Position numbers and translations under genes: made by a program. Shown in pieces: positions 1 to 5,207 of a stretch of 7,118 nt of DNA (position 1 is its first letter; each line of letters opens with the position of its first letter). The stretch comes from Pseudomonadota bacterium (GTDB taxonomy: Bacteria; Pseudomonadota; Gammaproteobacteria; Acidithiobacillales; Acidithiobacillaceae), in NCBI GenBank assembly GCA_021839095.1, contig JAKCBU010000052.1, positions 1-7,118 of the forward strand, written 5' to 3'. The notes under the pieces were generated by a model. It was given only the letters and a program-made list of their open reading frames with translations. It made no database searches and was not told the DNA's origin.

Positions 1-321
1 GACAACGGTAGCGCTATAGGGCGACACAAAGCGCTCCAGCATCTTGGAGCCACATGTGGTACGCACCCCGGCAGTGCAGAAAATATCCTTGTGCGCCACT
101 GGGATACCCAGCAAGAGGCCATCCTCTCCGGCGGCCCGGCGGGCATCAGCCGCCGCCGCCGCCGCCAGCGCCTCGGTGTCGGTAACCGTCAAAAAGGCAT
201 TGAGCGTGGGATTCATCCGCGCGATTCGAGCGAGCAGCGCCCCGGTCAATTCCACCGAAGAAAAACGGCGCTCTTGCAGACCTTGGTGGAGCGCTCGCAG
301 AGAGAGTTCGTGGAGTTCCAA
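1..321 (-). CDS. gatA: Asp-tRNA(Asn)/Glu-tRNA(Gln) amidotransferase subunit A, N-terminal part (3' end beyond the window)
   Basis: GatA is the glutaminase subunit of GatCAB. It releases ammonia from glutamine, and GatB uses it to convert Glu-tRNA(Gln) or Asp-tRNA(Asn) to the amide form in the cytoplasm. The visible 107 codons begin [11 protein letters not shown] and carry the amidase-signature start [20 protein letters not shown] (residues about 72-91), with the Lys of the Ser-cisSer-Lys triad at residue 78. The two catalytic serines lie beyond the window edge. The start is TTG at 321-319. It is the only plausible one, because the frame opens directly after the in-frame gatC stop at 333-331 and the next ATG codon (Met36) lies well inside the conserved N-terminus. 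An AGGAG at 332-328 sits six bases upstream of TTG. An alanine run near residues 53-58 is encoded partly by five consecutive GCG codons. Identification is firm; the gene is cut only by the window edge. Confidence 0.95.
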   Translation of the reverse strand, partial: MELHELSLRALHQGLQERRFSSVELTGALLARIARMNPTLNAFLTVTDTEALAAAAAADARRAAGEDGLLLGIPVAHKDIFCTAGVRTTCGSKMLERFVSPYSATVV

Positions 322-327
322 AAGCTG

Positions 328-332
328 CTCCT
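328..332 (-). promoter_or_regulatory. Ribosome binding site that fixes the gatA TTG start
   Basis: AGGAG on the minus strand, six bases before the TTG codon at 321-319. It overlaps the last two bases of the gatC amber stop (333-331), so gatC termination and gatA initiation share the same few bases, as expected for translational coupling. Confidence 0.7.
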
Positions 333-618
333 ACTCGATGACTTTGGGGACGAGAAAAAGCCCATGCTCAACCGCCGGGGCACTGGCCATGAGGACCGCA
401 CGCCGGTCACGATGGTCCACGGTATCGGAGCGCAAGGGCTGATCCAGATCCAGGGGATGCGCCATGGGAGAAATATCCTCTGTCCCAATAGCGCGCAATG
501 TCCCTATCAATTCCATAATACGTTCCAGTTGCTCGGCCACTGCTGGAATCTCCGTCTGCGGCAAGGCCATGCGCGCCAGATGCGCCGTGCGGCGCACGGT
601 ATCCTGATCAAAGGCCAT
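331..618 (-). CDS. gatC: Asp-tRNA(Asn)/Glu-tRNA(Gln) amidotransferase subunit C
   Basis: This is the small stabilising subunit of GatCAB, which wraps around the GatA-GatB interface. At 95 residues it has the usual family length. Family landmarks are visible: the N-terminal helix with VRRTAHLARMAL, the middle segment with MAHPLDLDQPLRSDTV, and the C-terminal APAVEHGLFLVPKVIE, which matches the ending typical of GatC. The ATG at 618-616 follows the TAA of the MlaA-like gene (623-621) by only two bases. An AAAGGA lies inside the end of that gene, about 11 bases before the ATG, so the spacing is slightly long. The stop is TAG and is followed in the same reading frame by gatA. No separate promoter is visible, so expression probably depends on read-through from the lipid genes upstream. 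Confidence 0.95.
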   Translation of the reverse strand: MAFDQDTVRRTAHLARMALPQTEIPAVAEQLERIMELIGTLRAIGTEDISPMAHPLDLDQPLRSDTVDHRDRRAVLMASAPAVEHGLFLVPKVIE

Positions 619-620
619 GA

Positions 621-1427
621 TTATGGGTTTCCTTTGTGGTGATCAGCGGTTGTGGGGGCTTTTTGCGCCGGGGCGCCGTTTGTGGGGGGTGGCAACTCCA
701 GGCCCTCCAGAAGTTGATTCTTGTTTACCACACCGCCAGTGATGAGATATTGCTCATGCTGTTCCCAAGCATTGCGCATGAACACGTAAGGATTCACCGC
801 ATCCTGCACCATGCGGATTTTCGGCCCATCGACATAGCCGGTATTGATGATACCCATACCACTCAAGGCGTACTGCGCCGGCACACTGGTCAGATAATAG
901 GCGGGTCCGGTAAAGACCGCCATCGCCAGACCAGGCAGACTGCGCAGCGAGCTGGGTCCGTAAAATGGCAGTACCAAATAAGGTCCCTGCGGTACGCCCC
1001 AAACCCCCAGCGTCACCCCCAGACTGTTATCATGTTTAGGCAAGTCCAGCTTGTCCGCCACATCGAACAAACCACCCAAACCGAACACGGAATTGACCAG
1101 GAAACGGCTGAGATCTTCCATGCCCTGCTGACCACGGCCCTGCAAAAAGTCGTTCACGAAGATGTAGGGCATATCCACATTGGAGAATACATTGCGCACA
1201 CCCGCACGAACGAAATCTGGGGTCACCGCCTTGTACCCCGTCGCCACCGGTTCCAGGACATAGTCATACAGCCCCATGTTGAAGTGGAATATAGGCTTAT
1301 TGACGGCTTCCAGAGAATCGGTGGAAGCCCTCCCCGCGGCATGATGCGGCCCATTCACGGTCGCACAGCCGGACAAGGCCAGCGCGCCCCCCGCCAGAGT
1401 CACCCAAAAAATAGACGCCAACCGCAT
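621..1427 (-). CDS. mlaA: MlaA/VacJ-family outer-membrane lipoprotein
   Basis: MlaA proteins sit in the inner leaflet of the outer membrane and extract misplaced phospholipids for hand-over to periplasmic MlaC. The 268-residue product starts with a lipoprotein signal peptide ending in the lipobox LSGC (residues 18-21). The residue after Cys21 is Ala, not Asp, which predicts outer-membrane sorting. Family landmarks follow: DSLEAVNKPIFHFN (37-50), VNSVFGLGGLFDVA (111-124) and GVWGVPQGPYLVLPFYGPSSLR (141-162). A Pro/Ala-rich tail of about 25 residues closes the protein. The ATG overlaps the hpnM stop by one base (TGATG), and AAAGGAG at 1441-1435 lies seven bases upstream, indicating coupled translation with hpnM. 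No mlaFEDB genes are visible, so the cargo could be phospholipid, hopanoid or both; that part is inference. Family assignment is firm, while the symbol reflects family, not proven function. Confidence 0.92.
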   Translation of the reverse strand: MRLASIFWVTLAGGALALSGCATVNGPHHAAGRASTDSLEAVNKPIFHFNMGLYDYVLEPVATGYKAVTPDFVRAGVRNVFSNVDMPYIFVNDFLQGRGQQGMEDLSRFLVNSVFGLGGLFDVADKLDLPKHDNSLGVTLGVWGVPQGPYLVLPFYGPSSLRSLPGLAMAVFTGPAYYLTSVPAQYALSGMGIINTGYVDGPKIRMVQDAVNPYVFMRNAWEQHEQYLITGGVVNKNQLLEGLELPPPTNGAPAQKAPTTADHHKGNP

Positions 1428-2086
1428 CAGTGTGCTCCTTTGGCGTAACCGGCAATCTGCTTCCGCAAGTGCGCGACAAGCGCCGAGAAGCCTTTATTTT
1501 TCATGGTTTCTGTATATTCCGCGCGTTTCAGAGACAAATCGCTCACCCCATCGGCGACGACGTTGACGATACCCCACCGTCCGTCCTGTTTTTGCAGCAG
1601 ATAAACAAACCGATGCACCTTACCATTGCGCTCCGTGAAGGTGCTGAATACGCCCTCGGTACCAGGGTGCAGGGTTTGGGTGCTCACGATGGCGAAGCGT
1701 GCGCCGCTATCGCTGTCGAAACGGGCCGCGTAGGTGGCCGCGGTATAATCCGCAAGGACTCCCACAAATTCTTTCTGCTGCCCCGGACTGAGTTTGCTCC
1801 AGTAGGACCCCAGCGTCAGACTGGCAATCCGGGAATAATCAAACACCCTCTGTACCACGGGGGCAATGATTCGGTAACGCCCGCTGTAACCTATCCGGCT
1901 CCCGCCTTGCATGGCCTTCAGCAAGGCGGCATCGAGGGCATCAATCGTTGCCGCCGGACTGTCGGCGGCCATCGCTCTCGCGGTCGACGCGGCGGGCGCC
2001 ACGACCGCTGCCGCAGCCCCGGAAAACACCGGAGCCACGACGACGACCACACCCGCGAGCAGCACAACCAAGCGTTTTCGTAACAT
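1427..2086 (-). CDS. hpnM: HpnM, hopanoid-associated MlaC/Ttg2D-family periplasmic protein
   Basis: This is a soluble periplasmic lipid-carrier-type protein of the MlaC (toluene tolerance Ttg2D) family. The hopanoid-cluster version is called HpnM. The product is 219 residues from the chosen start. It has a typical signal peptide: basic MLRKR, a hydrophobic Val/Leu/Ala core at residues 6-30, and likely cleavage near AMA-AD at about 40. Family landmarks are FDYSRIASLTLGSYWSKLSP (82-101) and a C-terminal block with WGIVNVVADGVSDLSLKRAE (171-190) followed by NKGFSALVAHLRKQI. I start at ATG 2086-2084 because GAGGAG lies six bases upstream. A longer reading from ATG 2107 adds seven residues (MMGEEMF) that contain this ribosome site and spoil the signal-peptide N-region. 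It lies 47 bases after hpnH and overlaps the MlaA-like start by one base. The HpnM name rests on family plus neighbours; generic MlaC is the alternative. Confidence 0.87.
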   Translation of the reverse strand: MLRKRLVVLLAGVVVVVAPVFSGAAAAVVAPAASTARAMAADSPAATIDALDAALLKAMQGGSRIGYSGRYRIIAPVVQRVFDYSRIASLTLGSYWSKLSPGQQKEFVGVLADYTAATYAARFDSDSGARFAIVSTQTLHPGTEGVFSTFTERNGKVHRFVYLLQKQDGRWGIVNVVADGVSDLSLKRAEYTETMKNKGFSALVAHLRKQIAGYAKGAH

Positions 2087-2092
2087 GAACAT

Positions 2093-2098
2093 CTCCTC
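2093..2098 (-). promoter_or_regulatory. Ribosome binding site that fixes the hpnM start
   Basis: GAGGAG on the minus strand, six bases before ATG 2086-2084. Nothing of comparable strength precedes the upstream ATG at 2107-2105, so this site favours the shorter hpnM product, whose signal peptide begins MLRKRL. Confidence 0.7.
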
Positions 2099-2133
2099 AC
2101 CCATCATGACACCGAAGATTCCGGAAAGCGGTT

Positions 2134-3237
2134 TCAGCGCTCCACACGCAGTGGAAAAACCGGGTGCCCAGGACCCGGCGCCGGTGGCGAAACGGGCATG
2201 TCCGGCGCCATGGGGCCGCGCGTGCGTGGCCCCATCAAAGCCACCTTGAGCGCTTTCAGGGGATGGGCAAAGGTGTCATTGACCGCGGTGGGCTCAAAGC
2301 CGGAATGTACCTGGCATTGATCACATTTACCATTCACCCCGACGCCGTATTTGTCCCAGGGAGTGGTTTCCATCAACTCATCAAAAGTCCGCGCATAGCC
2401 CTCGCTGACCAATAGATAACAAGGCTTCTGCCAGCCAAAGATATTGCGCGTGGGGTTACCCCAAGGGGTACACTGGTAGTTCTGGTTACCCGCCAAAAAA
2501 TCCAGGAAAAGACTGGATTGATTGAACTTCCAACCCGCTTTCCGCTCCTTGCCGATACGGAAGATATCGCGGAAAAGCTGACGCGAAGCCCGCCGCTGGA
2601 TAAAAACCTCCTGTTGCGGCGCGCGTTCATAATTGAATCCGGGCGAGATGGTCACACCTTCCACGCCGAGCGTCTTGCAATCATCCAGGAACGCCGCCAC
2701 CTCTTCAGCGCCTTCTCCCTGAAACAGGGTACAGTTGACCGTGACCCGAAACCCCTTTTCCACCGCTTCACGGATCGCCGCCGCGGCACGCTGATAAGTG
2801 CCCGGCTGACAAACGGAGTGGTCATGGCGATCCGCATTGCCATCCAGATGCACCGAGAAAGTCAGGTAAGGCGAAGGCGCATAGTCATCCATCCGTTTCT
2901 TGAGAAGGAGCGCGTTCGTACAAAGATAAACAAAGCGCCTGCGTTCCACGAGACCGCGTACCACGGCGGGCATATCTTTGTGGATGAGCGGTTCACCTCC
3001 AGCGATGGAGACGATCGGCGCCCCACATTCCTCGGCCGCGCCAATGCACTCTTCGACAGACAGCCGCTGATCGAGAGTTTCATCGGGATAATCAATTTTA
3101 CCGCAGCCCGCGCAGGCCAGATTGCAGCGGAACAATGGCTCCAGCATCAGGACCAGAGGGTAACGTTTACGCCCCCGCAGCTTTTGCGTGAGGATGTAAC
3201 GCCCGACCCGATAGCTCTGAATTAAAGGAACACCCAT
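2134..3237 (-). CDS. hpnH: HpnH, radical SAM adenosyl-hopene transferase
   Basis: HpnH joins the 5'-deoxyadenosyl group of S-adenosylmethionine to hopene (diploptene), giving adenosylhopane, the first step toward C35 extended hopanoids. The 367-residue product has the radical SAM cluster motif CNLACAGC (Cys38, Cys42, Cys45) after MLEPLFR, the SAM-binding GGEP at 80-83, and SVHLDG at 128-133, as in HpnH relatives. The C-terminal half has TPWGNPTRNIFGWQKPCYLL (257-276) and CDQCQVHSGFEPTAVND (305-321), both recognisable HpnH blocks. From memory the usual form of the latter is CxxCxxxC, so Ser312 replaces an expected Cys. Residues after about 335 form a Pro-rich tail. The ATG has AAGGGG eight bases upstream (3251-3246). 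The 103-base gap before it carries a candidate promoter. Family assignment is strong; the effect of Ser312 is unknown. Confidence 0.95.
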   Translation of the reverse strand: MGVPLIQSYRVGRYILTQKLRGRKRYPLVLMLEPLFRCNLACAGCGKIDYPDETLDQRLSVEECIGAAEECGAPIVSIAGGEPLIHKDMPAVVRGLVERRRFVYLCTNALLLKKRMDDYAPSPYLTFSVHLDGNADRHDHSVCQPGTYQRAAAAIREAVEKGFRVTVNCTLFQGEGAEEVAAFLDDCKTLGVEGVTISPGFNYERAPQQEVFIQRRASRQLFRDIFRIGKERKAGWKFNQSSLFLDFLAGNQNYQCTPWGNPTRNIFGWQKPCYLLVSEGYARTFDELMETTPWDKYGVGVNGKCDQCQVHSGFEPTAVNDTFAHPLKALKVALMGPRTRGPMAPDMPVSPPAPGPGHPVFPLRVER

Positions 3238-3297
3238 ATTAAATACCCCTTATCGGCCGCAATGCAGCGTATAAACCATGAACGACAACTTCGGGTC

Positions 3298-3328
3298 AGT
3301 ATAACATACCAGATCGTATGCAGAACAA
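3298..3328 (-). promoter_or_regulatory. Candidate promoter for hpnH-hpnM-mlaA-gatCA
   Basis: Within the only sizeable intergenic gap, the minus strand shows TATACT at 3303-3298 preceded by TG and one base, forming an extended -10 (TGTTATACT). TTGTTC at 3328-3323 could be a weak -35, but the 19-base spacer is longer than ideal, so the extended -10 carries the prediction. A start near 3291 would give a leader of about 54 bases before the hpnH ATG. This is a pattern call only. Confidence 0.42.
3305..3320. repeat. Small inverted repeat between the -35 and -10 of the candidate promoter
   Basis: CATAC at 3305-3309 and its reverse complement GTATG at 3316-3320 flank six bases (CAGATC). The dyad fills most of the spacer of the predicted promoter, where a repressor or spacer-distorting activator could bind. 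With only 5-bp arms and no T-run after it, it is not a convincing terminator, and chance occurrence is possible. Confidence 0.3.
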
Positions 3329-3340
3329 GGCTATAAATAC

Positions 3341-4183
3341 TCAAACCGCCTTACTACGTGACAAAAAGAAAAACAAGAGGTTGGCAATCCGCGGGGCCAG
3401 TTTCGGACGCAACAAGCGCGCGTCATAAGGCGCAAAACGCCGGTCGTTTTCCTGACGGCAGAGCGCCAGAAGCTGCTTCAGACTGATGCCGTTACCGAGC
3501 TGCTCATGTCCGGTCAGGGTAAAGTTTTCATCCCGGCGCGCATTCAGACCACGGGCTGTCTGAATGCGCGCCCAGGCCTGCAGGACAATCACTCGAACCC
3601 GCTGATATTCCAGTATCCCCTTTTTCCACCAAGGAAGACGCTGGCGATGCCAGCGCAACCAATTCACAAAGAAAATGATATGCCGCGCTTCTTCCTGCAT
3701 GACCGGATCGAATATCTTCACCAATTCGGGGGGGAAAAAACCGGAGTTCTTGGCCGCCGCGAAAAGCCCAAAGGCGAAGTAGGAATCCAGGCATTCACCA
3801 TATCCCGTGTACAGGAATTCCCAATACGGGTCGCGCACCGGAGGAGGTGCTGGCAAAGGAGGGATATTAATCCCGTAATGCTGCACGAGCGCGCGCAACA
3901 GATCGGAATGGCGCTGCTCCTCTTGTCCATCGAGGGCCACCGCCGCACGCACAACCGGATCCGGCTCTCGCTCACCCATGCTTTGCACCATGCGCGCCGT
4001 CACGCTTTCCGTGGCGACGGCCTCACCCCAAAATGGCAGGGATTTCACGCGCCGCTCCGTTTCCGCATCCAACTCCGGCCAATCTATATGGTGAGGATCG
4101 AAGTCGATGTGGGTCTCGTGAAAAAATGTGCAGAACAGATCGCGATGCGCGTCCGAACCCAATGCCAAGGACACTGCCGTCAT
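3341..4183 (-). CDS. Ferritin-like di-iron protein of unknown function in a hopanoid cluster
   Basis: I do not recognise a named family. The 280-residue protein has no signal peptide and appears to be cytoplasmic. It shows a di-iron four-helix pattern: a Glu in the first helix (Glu59, or Glu54), EEQRH with Glu89 and His92, Glu130 in [10 protein letters not shown], and EEARH with Glu165 and His168. That is two ExxH motifs plus two single Glu ligands, the full set used by ferritin-like oxidases and oxygenases. Aromatic residues are abundant around the second pair. The C-terminus is basic, then hydrophobic ([15 protein letters not shown]), and might touch the membrane. Its ATG overlaps the hpnL stop in ATGA (4183-4180), with AAGGGAG at 4196-4190, six bases upstream, so translation with hpnL is probably coupled. 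Position between hpnL and hpnH suggests a lipid-related redox role, such as hydroxylation or desaturation of a hopanoid or other isoprenoid. That is inference; iron storage or stress protection is the alternative. Confidence 0.83.
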   Translation of the reverse strand: MTAVSLALGSDAHRDLFCTFFHETHIDFDPHHIDWPELDAETERRVKSLPFWGEAVATESVTARMVQSMGEREPDPVVRAAVALDGQEEQRHSDLLRALVQHYGINIPPLPAPPPVRDPYWEFLYTGYGECLDSYFAFGLFAAAKNSGFFPPELVKIFDPVMQEEARHIIFFVNWLRWHRQRLPWWKKGILEYQRVRVIVLQAWARIQTARGLNARRDENFTLTGHEQLGNGISLKQLLALCRQENDRRFAPYDARLLRPKLAPRIANLLFFFLSRSKAV

Positions 4184-5202
4184 GAAACACTCCCTTCATC
4201 GGAACGCAGGCGCCGCCAGTGGCGGCGCATATGATGACCCTCTAATGCCTGCCATGACAAAAGCACCGGTATACCCAATGACATTTCCCGAAAACGCCGC
4301 GCCAGGGAAAAGGCCAGCGCCAGATCCGGACTCACGCCGATAGCGCCACCAAAAAGGATAAAACCGCCCTCTTGAATCCCCAATCCCCCAGGCACCAGAA
4401 AAGCCACGCTCCGCAAAGCCTGTCCCAGACTCTCCATGAGCAGAGCCGCCCAGAACGGAATAGTATGACCGAGCAATCGGAAAGTGAACCAGACCTCCGC
4501 GGTACCCATCAGCAGACCGGCAAGTTGCCAGAAATTAGCCACCAACAAACCCCAGCGACGCGCATAGAGTCGGCGAATTTCGGCATCCAGGCGCCGCGGA
4601 TCGCCGATCAGCACGAGCAAATCCCTGCCGCCCAGAATCTTCTTCATCAGCCATTGCAAGACCGTGAACAGCCCCCAGCGCCGTTGTATCCAAAGAAATA
4701 TCAGGACTGGCGGCAAGACCGATATCAGGGAGATCACCACGCCGCGTTGCAGGGAGTGATCATCCACGGTACCTATCAGGATCAGCAATCCGATCAGGGT
4801 GAATATGAACTGGCTCAACAATGTCAGGGTCACCTCGACCATGACGCTGGCACCCGCGACATAACCAGGCACGCCATAACGGGCCAAGAGACGCGCGCCC
4901 AATGCTTCGCCGCCCACCCGCGCCACGGGCAGGAGGCCATTGACGGCTTCCCGCACCAGCGCCACCCAGAGCAGAAACCAGAAGTGGGCACGTTCTTCAC
5001 CGCGCAGCAACCACTTCCAGCTCAGCACATCCAGAGACTGGGGAAGGAGGTGAAAAGGCAAAAGCCAGAACAGGCTCCAGCCGGCCATCGTCAGTATCTT
5101 CAAAATATCGGAAATACCGGCCTGCCCCATCAGGAAGACGGCCACACTCAGGCCGAGCAGACCAGCAACCCACACCATGACCTTGATTTTCAGCAGTTGC
5201 AC
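4180..5202 (-). CDS. hpnL: HpnL, hopanoid-associated flippase-like inner-membrane protein
   Basis: This 340-residue multi-spanning membrane protein belongs to the lysylphosphatidylglycerol-synthase transmembrane/flippase-like superfamily. The hopanoid-cluster branch is HpnL, whose biochemical role is not settled. About seven or eight hydrophobic segments are visible, including residues 8-25, 38-55, 73-92, 121-145, 153-171, 217-243 and 260-290. Two family landmarks stand out: [17 protein letters not shown] (84-100), rich in Gly with charged residues, and [11 protein letters not shown] (270-280). The C-terminus is a strongly basic tail (MRRHWRRLR). The start is GTG at 5202-5200, five bases after the hpnN stop (5210-5208). 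No strong ribosome site precedes it, so translation probably relies on coupling to hpnN. ATG at codon 9 is a less likely alternative because it would trim the first membrane helix. HpnL is the best match from motifs and neighbours; a generic flippase-like protein is the fallback. Confidence 0.87.
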   Translation of the reverse strand: MQLLKIKVMVWVAGLLGLSVAVFLMGQAGISDILKILTMAGWSLFWLLPFHLLPQSLDVLSWKWLLRGEERAHFWFLLWVALVREAVNGLLPVARVGGEALGARLLARYGVPGYVAGASVMVEVTLTLLSQFIFTLIGLLILIGTVDDHSLQRGVVISLISVLPPVLIFLWIQRRWGLFTVLQWLMKKILGGRDLLVLIGDPRRLDAEIRRLYARRWGLLVANFWQLAGLLMGTAEVWFTFRLLGHTIPFWAALLMESLGQALRSVAFLVPGGLGIQEGGFILFGGAIGVSPDLALAFSLARRFREMSLGIPVLLSWQALEGHHMRRHWRRLRSDEGSVS

Positions 5203-5207
5203 CTTAC

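Noticed and set aside
91..642. Plus-strand open frame of 183 codons across gatC and gatA
   Set aside because: Antisense to two confidently identified GatCAB subunits.
636..1448. Plus-strand open frame of 270 codons across the MlaA-like gene
   Set aside because: Antisense shadow of a gene with a lipobox and conserved MlaA blocks; its own translation shows no recognisable domain.
1430..2083. Plus-strand open frame of 217 codons across hpnM
   Set aside because: Antisense shadow; the minus-strand frame has a signal peptide, ribosome site and MlaC motifs.
2087..2107. Longer hpnM start at ATG 2107
   Set aside because: Its first codons contain the GAGGAG ribosome site of the downstream ATG, no comparable site precedes it, and the added residues put acidic charges in front of the signal peptide.
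2518..3225. Plus-strand open frame of 235 codons across hpnH
   Set aside because: Antisense to the radical SAM gene; composition is Arg/His-rich with no domain signal.
3305..3320. The dyad as a transcription terminator after the di-iron gene
   Set aside because: Stem arms are only 5 bp, AT-rich, and no run of T follows on the minus strand.
3506..4234. Plus-strand open frame of 242 codons across the di-iron gene
   Set aside because: Antisense shadow; the minus frame has both ExxH motifs and a good ribosome site.
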